Of a DNA stretch of 64,000 nucleotides, positions 25,644 through 33,829 are shown one piece after another. Position 1 is the first letter of the stretch; each line of letters begins with the position of its first letter. The notes beneath the pieces are model-generated. The model was not told the origin of the DNA and did no database searches. It saw only the letters and a list, made by a program, of their open reading frames with translations. Both the position numbers and the translations under genes were made by a program. Source of the DNA: CAYUJH01 sp964394585 (GTDB lineage: Bacteria; Bacteroidota; Bacteroidia; Cytophagales; Flammeovirgaceae); NCBI GenBank assembly GCA_964394585.1, contig CAYMYI010000001.1, positions 62,001-126,000 of the forward strand, given 5' to 3'.

Positions 25644-26609
25644 ATGCCTTACACAATGCACTATACTTCACTACGTCGTTCTTTCCTGTTTTTCTTTTTT
25701 GTGTTATGTCAAACAGTGCTATTTGCACAACCTACGTTTCGCTTGATGATTGACCCAGGACATGGTGGGAAAGATCCCGGTCGGCTCGGTTCAAAAGGCA
25801 TGCTCAACGAGAAAGACATCAATTTAAAAATTGCGCTAAAATTAGGAGAATACCTAACGGCAAACGTACCGAACGTAGAAGTACTGTATACGCGTAAAAC
25901 CGATGTGTTTTTATCGCTCGACGAGATTGTCGAAAAGGCAAACAACGCCCAAGCCGATTTTTTTATTAGTCTGCACTGCAACGCCAACGATAATAAAACT
26001 GTGCAAGGTACACGGACACACATTCAAAACCACTCTTTTACTAGCAGCAAAGCATTGGCATTACAGATAGAAAAAGAGTTTGCCACACGTGCTAAACGGT
26101 ACAGTAAAGGAATTATGGCTGCCGAAGACCGAGGGACTAACTTTCAGGTACTACAATACACTCAGATGCCCGGGGTGCTCATCGAAATGGGTTTTCTTTC
26201 GCACCCGCAAGAAGAAAAGTTTTTGAATTCTGACTATGGGCAAAGCATCATTGCATCGGCGATTTACCGTGCCTTCCGCGATTTTGTTGCCACTAACCCT
26301 AAAAAAGAAGATCGCTCTACGTTTTATAAAATTCAGATTATGTCGTCGAGCAAATCGGAAAACATCCATTTACCCCGCTACGACGTACTCGATATGCGTG
26401 TGGAAGAATACCGCGACCCTAACAACAGTGCCTACCCATACCGCTATCTGGTTGGCAGAGAGTACGAACGCCGCCTAGCCAATAAACTAGCACAAAAAGT
26501 GGAAAAAATGGGATTTGAGGGAGCTTTTGTAGTTACAATGACCGACCAAAGCCCTTTACAATTACTGCGGCATAATCGAGAAGGCAGGCGTAGTAGTTCA
26601 GGGCATTAA
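25644..26609 (+). CDS. N-acetylmuramoyl-L-alanine amidase (Amidase_3)
   Basis: This 321-aa exported protein has a signal peptide (leader LFFFFVLCQTVLFAQ; Met1 or Met5 as start) followed by a zinc amidase that cleaves the bond between muramic acid and the peptide of peptidoglycan. Visible hallmarks are IDPGHGGKDPG (His ligand), LNEKDINLKIA (Glu ligand), ISLHCNAND (His ligand) and VLIEMGFLSHPQEE with the catalytic Glu. After the catalytic domain (about 30-235), a C-terminal SPOR-like segment (FYKIQIMSSSKSENIHLPRYD... GAFVVTM) probably binds septal glycan. It ends 4 bp inside the convergent amine oxidase gene. The role is probably cell separation. Confidence 0.93.
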   Translation: MPYTMHYTSLRRSFLFFFFVLCQTVLFAQPTFRLMIDPGHGGKDPGRLGSKGMLNEKDINLKIALKLGEYLTANVPNVEVLYTRKTDVFLSLDEIVEKANNAQADFFISLHCNANDNKTVQGTRTHIQNHSFTSSKALALQIEKEFATRAKRYSKGIMAAEDRGTNFQVLQYTQMPGVLIEMGFLSHPQEEKFLNSDYGQSIIASAIYRAFRDFVATNPKKEDRSTFYKIQIMSSSKSENIHLPRYDVLDMRVEEYRDPNNSAYPYRYLVGREYERRLANKLAQKVEKMGFEGAFVVTMTDQSPLQLLRHNREGRRSSSGH

Positions 26610-27871
26610 ACCGTTTTTGTGTGTAAATAGATGAGATCTTCTACCGCACGGTACGCCGTTTCCATAGCGCCATGCATGGTAGAAGCATGCCCCCACGTGT
26701 TGGTAGCTTCGCCGGCAAAAAACAGTTTGTCGTGCACTGGTTTGGCTAAAGCTGCCCGCTTACCAATGGAATTGGGCGTAGCAAAGGAGTAGCACCCTCT
26801 GATATAGGGCATTTCGCCCCAATCGGCAATTAGAATATCTTCAAAATGCTTACTCGCCTTTCCTTCGTAGATTTCGTCGAGTTCTTCAAGGATTAAATCA
26901 CGGATGGGTGTTTTCTGTGCTTTCAAATGAGTAGCTTTTTCCCCCATTACATAGGCTGTGAGCACCGGGCCTGCTACGGCTTCGTTTTCACCACCCGATA
27001 GGTACACTGGCACTCGGCTCGCCCCGTAAAGGTCGGTCATCTTCTTTTGCCAAAATATTTTTTTAAACCGAAGGAAGATTTTCATGCCATCGTCGATGCC
27101 CAACTGATGGATTGCTGCAAGTTTATCAGCCGGGAGCGGAGGGTCAAACAAAATAGTGTTCTCTTTCAAGATGGAGAGAGGCACGGTCAAAATCAAGCAA
27201 TCCGCTTTGAATTTTTTCCCTTGTGTAGTGGTAACGACTACCTCTTTGCTGCCGTAGGCAATGTAATCGACCGCATGGCTGAGTTTAAGCTCGTTTTCCA
27301 GCTCATCGACCATAGGTTGTAAACAGTGTTCTAACGTACCAGCCACCCTATAGTTCTTGCTTCCTGAGTCCCATTTGCGTTCTTCCATCGCAAGGCTCCG
27401 CATACCTAGCCGATTCGTAGTAGTACCATATTCGGCAGCAAACCCCTCGATGATTGCTTTGTAATTTCGCAAGTTAGGATGTTGATGCAAATACTCTTGT
27501 ACGGTCATTTCCTCGCCTTCGTAATGCCATTGGTAGTAGAAAAAATCGATTGCCTCGCGAAGGGCAGGGATTTCCTTAGCTTTCTTCCTCGAGATGATTT
27601 GCCCTTCGGTGTAGTAGCGCAGCTTTTCTTGAAATTTATATACCGGCTGATTAATATGTGCCATGTATTCGTAAAGCAACGAACGCTTCCCATGGATATA
27701 CTCCGCACCAAGTTCAATCGGGGTTTTCGCAAAAGAAGTATTAGAAGAAATACGCCCTCCTATGCGTTCTGAGGCTTCAAGCAAGGTTACTTTATACCCT
27801 TCTTCCTTCAACATAACGGCGGCATACAATCCGGCAATGCCTGCCCCTACAACAATAACCGATTCATTCAT
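26606..27871 (-). CDS. flavin monoamine oxidase / FAD-dependent amine oxidoreductase
   Basis: This 421-aa protein has an N-terminal Rossmann dinucleotide motif (VIVVGAGIAGLYAAVMLKEE, then GGRISSNT) and the C-terminal FAD-binding signature (LFFAGEATNTWGHASTMHGAMETAYRAV), both typical of the amine oxidase superfamily. Between them TCLILTVPLSIL-type beta strands are present (DCLILTVPLSILKE). It should oxidise an amine, polyamine or amino acid using FAD and oxygen; the substrate is unknown. It overlaps the convergent amidase gene by 4 bp and has no co-directional partner close by. Confidence 0.9.
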   Translation of the reverse strand: MNESVIVVGAGIAGLYAAVMLKEEGYKVTLLEASERIGGRISSNTSFAKTPIELGAEYIHGKRSLLYEYMAHINQPVYKFQEKLRYYTEGQIISRKKAKEIPALREAIDFFYYQWHYEGEEMTVQEYLHQHPNLRNYKAIIEGFAAEYGTTTNRLGMRSLAMEERKWDSGSKNYRVAGTLEHCLQPMVDELENELKLSHAVDYIAYGSKEVVVTTTQGKKFKADCLILTVPLSILKENTILFDPPLPADKLAAIHQLGIDDGMKIFLRFKKIFWQKKMTDLYGASRVPVYLSGGENEAVAGPVLTAYVMGEKATHLKAQKTPIRDLILEELDEIYEGKASKHFEDILIADWGEMPYIRGCYSFATPNSIGKRAALAKPVHDKLFFAGEATNTWGHASTMHGAMETAYRAVEDLIYLHTKTV

Positions 27872-27926
27872 AACTACTTACAAAAACATGGCTGTATGTT
27901 GAGCAACTTTACTAAATCTTTACCCT

Positions 27927-27960
27927 AAAAAAAATCCCGACGAGTAGAATTCATCGGGAC
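27927..27960 (-). terminator. rho-independent terminator
   Basis: On the minus strand: TCCCGATGA (27959-27951) - TTCTACTC - TCGTCGGGA (27943-27935) followed by eight T (27934-27927). It ends transcription of the small lipoprotein gene just upstream on the minus strand. Confidence 0.8.
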
Positions 27961-27992
27961 TTAACGTGTAAGGTTTTATACAACTTTATAGA

Positions 27993-28208
27993 TTATTTTC
28001 TTTTTTTGCCGCCTCGTTTCTTACCACCTTTCATGGGTTTGTGTTTAGGAGGCTTGCGCTTTTTGAAGTTAGGGCAATCGGCATGGCGATCGAGCGAACG
28101 GAAAAGTTTCTTTGTACGCCCGTACTGCGGTGTACAACTCGAAGTTAGTGCCCCTGCAAATAAAAGCCCTAACGAAAGGGTAAGAATATAGAGTAATCTT
28201 TGTTTCAT
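27993..28208 (-). CDS. small basic lipoprotein
   Basis: This 71-aa protein starts at the second in-frame ATG (28208), or Met1 at 28214. A short leader (KQRLLYILTLSLGLLFAGALTSSC) gives a lipobox with Cys at about residue 25. The mature part contains PQYGRTKKLFRSLDRHADCPNF and ends in an extremely basic Lys/Gly/Pro tail (KKRKPPKHKPMKGGKKRGGKKRK). I do not recognise the family, although similar short lipoproteins with a DRHxxC motif occur in Bacteroidota. A terminator follows 32 bp after the stop. It is well-formed for a real gene: leader, terminator and own transcription unit. Confidence 0.72.
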   Translation of the reverse strand: MKQRLLYILTLSLGLLFAGALTSSCTPQYGRTKKLFRSLDRHADCPNFKKRKPPKHKPMKGGKKRGGKKRK

Positions 28209-28428
28209 GTGCATTGCGTTTTATGATGAGAAAATAGCTTCGGCAATTTGCTTTGAAAGTGGTTAAATGCGTTTGGAAACCCGAGCTACTTCACCAGGGG
28301 GTAAAGGAACTCATGTAATACTTACAAATTAAGGCTTTTCCCTGAAAAAAACCATCCATCTACTCAAAGCAAAAATACTGCCTTGAATAAGCACATGTAA
28401 GAATTTAGCAGGCATCTTTTAAAAGTAC

Positions 28429-29169
28429 TTACAAAGCGACATACTTTTCTGAAGGTTTTCGCCAAATGCCTATAATGGTTTTCCCCCAATGGAAACCCAA
28501 TAAGGGGTCTAAAGTGCGTGAAATTGGGACAATGGTTCCATCCCAAAACGCAATTTGTTGCACGGTGGGCATTTTTTGTCTGAGGAATAGCTTGTTAGCA
28601 AACGAAAGTAACATTCCGAGGCTGTCCAGATACTTTACCTGTTCAAACTGCAAATTAGCGGGAGTACATTGCTGCATTAAGGTTTTGTTATACCTTCTGT
28701 AGTGCCCAATGGCTTTATCAAACGGGCTAAAAAAGATGTTATGCGCAGGTGCTAACACGATAACTCTACCGTTTTCAGTTAAGTAGGCAGCGGCTTTTTG
28801 TAACTCTTCTAGATCTTTTTCGATGTGCTCTAAAACATCAATATATAGAATAGTATCAAACCGTTGGGAAGAGGGCACAGCATCTAATGTTCCAAGCAAG
28901 CAGGTTACAGAAGAAGAAAGTTGCTTTTGGTCTATTTTTTTTTCGATTTGAACGAGCAAACTCATATCGGGTTCTAAGCAAGTCCAAGAATCAAACTCAC
29001 TGACTTGAGTAAGTACGGTGGTACTTCCGCCTAAACCTGCACCTACCTCAAGCACATTGCCTTGTATGAAGGGTTTAAGCTGAGACGACCAATATTTTTT
29101 CCAATGGGTAGCTTTCTCGAAGAGTTCAAGCTCGTTACCAATATAATTTTCAGATGATTCCGTATGCAT
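28429..29169 (-). CDS. class I SAM-dependent methyltransferase
   Basis: This 246-aa protein starts at ATG 29169, 2 bp after the folP stop codon; an upstream frame through folP is an artefact. Motif I is GNVLEVGAGLGGSTTVL (about residues 35-50), followed by an acidic strand end (CLEPDMSLL), a second acidic motif (RFDTILYIDVLEHIEKD) and AAYLTENGRVIVLAPAH, all standard for the Rossmann methyltransferase fold. The C-terminal part has hydrophobic stretches and GHYRRYNK, a motif of small-molecule or glycolipid methyltransferases. The substrate cannot be told. It looks translationally coupled to folP but there is no obvious pathway link. Confidence 0.88.
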   Translation of the reverse strand: MHTESSENYIGNELELFEKATHWKKYWSSQLKPFIQGNVLEVGAGLGGSTTVLTQVSEFDSWTCLEPDMSLLVQIEKKIDQKQLSSSVTCLLGTLDAVPSSQRFDTILYIDVLEHIEKDLEELQKAAAYLTENGRVIVLAPAHNIFFSPFDKAIGHYRRYNKTLMQQCTPANLQFEQVKYLDSLGMLLSFANKLFLRQKMPTVQQIAFWDGTIVPISRTLDPLLGFHWGKTIIGIWRKPSEKYVAL

Positions 29170-29171
29170 GT

Positions 29172-30029
29172 TCAAAAGGATACGTGATTTAATTTCTCCC
29201 AAATTGCTATTACATCTTTTGCCGGTTTTACGTCGTGCACACGCAAGAAATGTGCTCCTTTCTGTAGGGCAAGCATATGCAAAGCGGTAGTACCATGCAA
29301 GGCATCTTCGGCGGTACTGTTGAGTACACGCCAAATCATCGATTTTCGGGAAACCCCCACGAGTAAAGGGCGTTGTAAATGGTGCAATACTTCTAACTGA
29401 GAAAATAGTTCGTAGTTCTGCTCTACCGTTTTAGCAAAACCGAAACCAGGGTCGATGGCTACATCGTGAATACCAAGCGTTTTGCAGCGTTCAAGGCGCT
29501 CGGCAAAATAATCTAATATTTCGTGTAAGAGTTGATCGTATTTTGTGAGTTGCTTCATGGTTTGGGGAGTTCCCCGCATGTGCATGGCAATGTAGGGGAT
29601 CTTCAACTCGGCGACTGTGGGCAACATAGCTGCATCGAGATGCCCCGCCGAAATATCGTTCACTAGGTTAGCACCTTCTCCTACGGCAAGACGTGCTACT
29701 TCGGCGCGGAAGGTATCTACCGAAATGATGAGCTGCGGAAATTGCTGGCGTACTGCCTGAATGGCTTTTCGAACGCGTTCTTTTTCTTCGGCGAGGGGCA
29801 CATCGGCAGCTCCAGGGCGCGAGGAATAACCACCGATATCTACCAAATCTGCGCCTTCGGTAACCATCGTTTCGCATTGGCGAAGCAATGCCGTTTCCGA
29901 TTCGTAGCGCCCTCCGTCGTAGAAAGAATCGGGGGTTACATTCAAAATCCCCATCACTTGAGGGCGTTCAATTTCCCAAAGTGTACCGGCTAGGTTAAAA
30001 CTCAATGGCTGAAACGGCAGATTCGTCAT
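29172..30029 (-). CDS. folP: dihydropteroate synthase
   Basis: This 285-aa enzyme condenses para-aminobenzoate with hydroxymethyl-dihydropterin diphosphate in folate synthesis. Both signature regions are present: GILNVTPDSFYDGGRYES (pterin/diphosphate loop, about residues 27-42) and DIGGYSSRPGA (loop 2, about 63-73). TIM-barrel strands continue with ISVDTFRAEVA, LVNDISAG, DPGFGF and LVGVSRKSM, all at the positions expected for DHPS. Full length is normal. The methyltransferase gene starts 2 bp after its stop. No riboswitch is evident upstream. Confidence 0.96.
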   Translation of the reverse strand: MTNLPFQPLSFNLAGTLWEIERPQVMGILNVTPDSFYDGGRYESETALLRQCETMVTEGADLVDIGGYSSRPGAADVPLAEEKERVRKAIQAVRQQFPQLIISVDTFRAEVARLAVGEGANLVNDISAGHLDAAMLPTVAELKIPYIAMHMRGTPQTMKQLTKYDQLLHEILDYFAERLERCKTLGIHDVAIDPGFGFAKTVEQNYELFSQLEVLHHLQRPLLVGVSRKSMIWRVLNSTAEDALHGTTALHMLALQKGAHFLRVHDVKPAKDVIAIWEKLNHVSF

Positions 30030-30071
30030 AGGTTTTCAAAAATTCAGTTCGGTTCTTGGCGTGCAAAGTAA

Positions 30072-30079
30072 TATTTTTG
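30072..30079 (+). promoter_or_regulatory. TAnnTTTG promoter box before the DUF1599 gene
   Basis: TATTTTTG exactly matches the Bacteroidota -7 consensus TAnnTTTG. If used, the transcript would begin about 6-8 bp downstream, which places a GTG at 30061 upstream of transcription and favours TTG at 30112 as the start of the gene. No clear -33 element is seen. Confidence 0.45.
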
Positions 30080-30111
30080 GCAGGCTTTCACTCAAAAAAA
30101 ACCTTGCAACT

Positions 30112-30657
30112 TTGGCAACCACCAAACAACAATTCTCTTTTGTGATTGGAAAATGTCGCGACGTTTTCCTCAAAAAAACACACGACTACGGTACGGCTTG
30201 GCGGATTTTGCGTCCTCCATCGATTACCGATCAAATTTTCATCAAAGCGAAGCGCATCCGTTCTATCCAAGAAAAAGGTGCACAGAAAATCGCTGAAGAT
30301 ATTTCCAACGAGTTTGTAGGTATCATCAATTATTGCGCTATGGCGCTTATTCAGTTAGAGTTACAGAGCGATGAGCGGCTGGAACTTGCGCCAGAAGAAA
30401 CGCTTGCCCTTTACGATGCGGCCGTCCACAATGCCACCGAACTGATGCTAGGCAAAAATCACGATTACGGAGAGGCATGGCGCGAAATGCGTGTGAGCAG
30501 CATTACCGATATCATTTTAATGAAACTACTACGGGTAAAACAAATTGAAGACCATGCCGGGCAAACACTCATTTCGGAAGGTGTTGATGCAAACTACCAA
30601 GATATACTCAACTATGCTGTTTTTGCCCTTATTTTGCTAGGTTTTGTAACCCAATAA
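30112..30657 (+). CDS. DUF1599 protein with internal duplication
   Basis: This protein (181 aa from TTG 30112, or 198 aa from GTG 30061) contains two copies of one module of about 70 residues: residues about 14-85 (CRDVFLKKTHDYGTAWRIL ... DQIFIKAKRIRSIQEKG) and about 107-180 (ATELMLGKNHDYGEAWREM ... DIILMKLLRVKQIEDHAG). The paired motif is K-x-HDYGxAWR followed by SIT.I...K..R...IE/Q. DUF1599 has unknown function. I picked the TTG start because a promoter box lies at 30072 and the family normally begins just before the first module. It is followed 32 bp later by the DoxX-like gene. Confidence 0.85.
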   Translation: MATTKQQFSFVIGKCRDVFLKKTHDYGTAWRILRPPSITDQIFIKAKRIRSIQEKGAQKIAEDISNEFVGIINYCAMALIQLELQSDERLELAPEETLALYDAAVHNATELMLGKNHDYGEAWREMRVSSITDIILMKLLRVKQIEDHAGQTLISEGVDANYQDILNYAVFALILLGFVTQ

Positions 30658-30689
30658 GCCATCTTTCAACTATCTAAACCCTTACGATT

Positions 30690-31775
30690 ATGCAGTTTAT
30701 CGAACGATTGATTCAGTATTTCATTGGCGGCTTATTTATTTTCTCAGGGGCTGTAAAAGTGAACGACCCCGTAGGGACTGCCATCAAATTAGAAGAATAT
30801 TTTGCTGTATTTTCTGAAGATATTGCCGAGGTCTTTCAAGTGTTAGTCCCTTTTTCGCTTCCGCTAGCTGTATTTTTGGTAACGCTCGAAATTGTATTAG
30901 GCGTGGCACTATTGGTAAACTTCCGAAAGAAAGATACCATTAAAGCGCTGTTAGCACTCATCGTATTTTTCACGTTCCTTACCTTCTACTCCGCTTACTT
31001 TAATAAAGTAACCGACTGCGGATGCTTTGGCGATGCCATCCCGCTTACTCCGTGGCAATCGTTCACGAAAGATGTGGTACTTCTCGTACTCATTCTCGTG
31101 CTCGTATTCCGCATGCGCACCTATAAAAATACCATATCATCTTTTTCGGGTGGAGTTACGGGAGCCAGTGCAATCCTTTCGCTGGTAGTAGCATTTTGGG
31201 CGATTGAACACCTGCCATTTAAAGATTTCCGTGTGTATAAAGTGGGGGCAAACATCCCTCAGCTTATGGAAGCTCAAGTGCCCTGCCAGTACATCTATTT
31301 TTTAGAAAAAGATGGAAAGATTGAAAAGTTTACTGAGTATCCCTCAGACCCTGCCTATACGTACAAAGACATGAAAATTGCCAACCAAGCCGAGTGTACC
31401 CCTAAAATTACCGATTACGCCCTTACCGATGCCGAAGGAAATAACCAAACCGAGGCATCGTTGCAAGGAAAGCGTCTGTTGGTTGTAGTGCACAAAGCAG
31501 AAAAGGCAAACCGCGAAAGTTTTGAAACGATTGTTCCCCTAGTAGATGCATTGGAAAAAGCAGGCATACAACCGATGATTTTGTCGTCGGACGCTACGAT
31601 TGATGACCTGCGCCACGAGGTACAACTTGCCGCCCCTTATTTCTTTGCCGATGCCACCGTATTGAAAACGATGATACGCTCAAACCCCGGTTTTCTTTAC
31701 TTAGAAGATGGCGTTGTGAAGAATAAATGGCACTACAACGACGCCCCCCAAACCGTAGCTGAAGTTACAAAATAA
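30690..31775 (+). CDS. DoxX/MauE-like membrane protein (BT_3928 family)
   Basis: This 361-aa protein has four membrane helices in the first 150 residues or so, with the DoxX/MauE-like signature TDCGCFGDAIPL (a Cys-x-Cys around residues 109-111) after helix three. The remaining 200 residues form a soluble C-terminal domain (GKRLLVVVHKAEKANRESFE, then IQPMILSSDATIDDL) that looks thioredoxin-like in its secondary-structure order but lacks an obvious CxxC. This composition fits the BT_3928 family, common in Bacteroidota and of unknown function. It probably shares a transcript with the DUF1599 gene upstream. Confidence 0.8.
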   Translation: MQFIERLIQYFIGGLFIFSGAVKVNDPVGTAIKLEEYFAVFSEDIAEVFQVLVPFSLPLAVFLVTLEIVLGVALLVNFRKKDTIKALLALIVFFTFLTFYSAYFNKVTDCGCFGDAIPLTPWQSFTKDVVLLVLILVLVFRMRTYKNTISSFSGGVTGASAILSLVVAFWAIEHLPFKDFRVYKVGANIPQLMEAQVPCQYIYFLEKDGKIEKFTEYPSDPAYTYKDMKIANQAECTPKITDYALTDAEGNNQTEASLQGKRLLVVVHKAEKANRESFETIVPLVDALEKAGIQPMILSSDATIDDLRHEVQLAAPYFFADATVLKTMIRSNPGFLYLEDGVVKNKWHYNDAPQTVAEVTK

Positions 31776-31939
31776 TGAAAAATGAGATTGTACGTGGCAA
31801 ACTCAAATACCATTCAGTAAAAGTTTTTTGAATGAGTGCCTCACAATCGGGCAAAAGGTTTGCAATCCGTTGGGTTTACGAATATTTTCACAAAAGAATG
31901 AGATTCTATATAACTATAAACCCATAAGCACTGCACTCT

Positions 31940-33829
31940 ATGCGTGAACCCAACGCAAAAAAACTGAAGGTACTCATGTTAGGCTGGGAATTCCCTCCCC
32001 TACTCACCGGGGGATTGGGTCCTGCTTGTTATGGCCTATCGAAAGCACTGAGCGAGTTTGTAGAGCTGCAGTTAGTGTTGCCCCATGCCGCAGAAAAATC
32101 GCCCCTAACAACTGCCAATGTCGTGGGGGTAAATCAGCTCGATTTGCAAGGGCTTTACCAAGAAAAAATAGTGCGTATCCGCCAATTAGAAGATAAAATC
32201 GCTGAGCGCACTTTAGAACTTCGGAAAGAAGAGGAAAGGAAACAGCAGTTACACGAAAAAAAATTGGCTTCTATCAGTCAAGCATTGGAGAGGCTCGAAA
32301 AAAACTTGCACCATCGCAAAAACGCGGCATCATTTAAAAAGAAACAAACCTTAGAAGCCGAACAAAAAGCGTTGATGGAAACTGTACCACCTCAACCTAC
32401 CTTACAAGCTACCGTGCAACAAGCCATCAGAGAGGTAATCGAAGAACAACAACAAACGTATGCATACGAAGCGTTTTCTTCGGTAGCCTATGTAAACGTG
32501 CAGGTTAACCCTTACGAAACCGTGGAAGTCCCCACCCTCACCACTCGTATCGAACGTGTAACGCAGCCGATACCGCTACAACAAAAAGCTGAACCTGCCG
32601 ATATCGCTACCGAAGATGGCAAAGCATCGCCGCCACCGTTCCATTTACCTACTAAAAAAGAACGAATGAAAGCCACCCTTTCTTCTTCAGAAGAAGAAAC
32701 GGAAAGGTTCGCTCAGGAATTTGCGAAAGCAAAAGCGGCATTGTTAGCCCAATTTCCAGAAGAGGAGCAGCCCCCCACACAAGACACGGTTCTGCAAGAA
32801 TTGAAGGACGCACTACACGAAGAGATGGCTTCGCAAGTTGCCCAGGAGTGGTCACACCACCAAGCACTTTTCTACGAAAAGCAAGTGTATGGCCCCCGCT
32901 TAATGGATAAAGTAGCTGCTTACACGGAAATTGTAACGCAATACGGAGGGCAACAGAAATTTGATCTCATCCATGCGCACGATTGGCTCACATTTCCGGC
33001 AGCGGCGGCGCTAAAGAAAGCAACCGGGAAACCCCTTGTGTTGCATGTGCACTCGCTAGAAACCGATCGCACGGCGAATCCCAACATCCGCAACGAAATT
33101 TTTTCCATTGAGCAGCAAGCGCTTCAGTTTGCCGATAGCATTGTATCGGTTAGTAAACGCACTCGTCGTATGCTGATTGATACGTATGGAATTGACCCAG
33201 ATAAAATTCACGTAGTGCACAACGGAATCGCTCCATGGAAGCCTCCTCGTCTCAAACAAGTACGCAACACCAAAAACATCTTGTTTTTAGGAAGGGTAAC
33301 TGCCCAAAAAGGGGTTTTGCAACTGATAGAAACCGCAAGTTTACTTTTACAAAAAGTAGATGATGTTCGCTTTTGTATCGCAGGAATTGGCGACCAACTT
33401 CGGGAGGCTATGCTGTTAGCACAACAAAAAGGAATTAGCGATAAAATCCGTTTTTTGGGGTTTCTTTCCCAAAAGGAAGTGCAAAACGTTTTACAACAAA
33501 CCGACGTGTTTTTCATGCCATCGGTGTCAGACCCGTTTGGCTTAGCTGCGTTAGAAGCGGCTCAGTTTGGCATTCCGCTGGTGCTTTCCAAGCAAACCGG
33601 AGCCGCCGAAGTGTTACCCCATTCGCTACGTGCAAACTACTGGGAAACCGAACGGTTCGCTAACTATTTGTTCGCAGCTTTGCACTATGAGGGTTTGCAG
33701 AAAGAGCTATCGGCGCAAACTCTACACGATGTGCAACACGCAACTTGGGAAAAGGCTGCCGCAGCAGTTTGGGCGCATTACCAAGCACTCACCACCGTTC
33801 AACCCGAAGAAAAAAACACGACTGTATGA
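31940..33829 (+). CDS. glycosyltransferase (GlgA/GT4-GT5 type) with coiled-coil insertion
   Basis: This 629-aa protein has an N-terminal GWEFPPLLTGGLG (ADP-glucose/GT-B N-domain start, residues 15-27), a Gln/Glu/Lys-rich coiled-coil at about 70-150 and a Pro/Glu-rich stretch (about 220-260). The N-domain then resumes at DLIHAHDW (His345, Asp348), and the C-domain has HVVHNGIAPW, NILFLGRVTAQKG, FMPSVSDPFGLAALEA and an SKQTGAAEV segment. This is the retaining GT-B pattern of glycogen-synthase-like enzymes. The gene overlaps the GH57 gene by 4 bp (ATGA), indicating translational coupling and shared alpha-glucan metabolism. The coiled coil inside the N-domain is unusual. Confidence 0.88.
   Translation: MREPNAKKLKVLMLGWEFPPLLTGGLGPACYGLSKALSEFVELQLVLPHAAEKSPLTTANVVGVNQLDLQGLYQEKIVRIRQLEDKIAERTLELRKEEERKQQLHEKKLASISQALERLEKNLHHRKNAASFKKKQTLEAEQKALMETVPPQPTLQATVQQAIREVIEEQQQTYAYEAFSSVAYVNVQVNPYETVEVPTLTTRIERVTQPIPLQQKAEPADIATEDGKASPPPFHLPTKKERMKATLSSSEEETERFAQEFAKAKAALLAQFPEEEQPPTQDTVLQELKDALHEEMASQVAQEWSHHQALFYEKQVYGPRLMDKVAAYTEIVTQYGGQQKFDLIHAHDWLTFPAAAALKKATGKPLVLHVHSLETDRTANPNIRNEIFSIEQQALQFADSIVSVSKRTRRMLIDTYGIDPDKIHVVHNGIAPWKPPRLKQVRNTKNILFLGRVTAQKGVLQLIETASLLLQKVDDVRFCIAGIGDQLREAMLLAQQKGISDKIRFLGFLSQKEVQNVLQQTDVFFMPSVSDPFGLAALEAAQFGIPLVLSKQTGAAEVLPHSLRANYWETERFANYLFAALHYEGLQKELSAQTLHDVQHATWEKAAAAVWAHYQALTTVQPEEKNTTV

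Noticed and set aside
29170..29334. Extended start of the methyltransferase into folP
   Set aside because: The extra residues are a shadow of folP codons; ATG 29169 is 2 bp after the folP stop.
30061..30111. GTG start at 30061 for the DUF1599 gene
   Set aside because: A promoter box lies downstream of it (30072-30079), so it would not be transcribed from that promoter.
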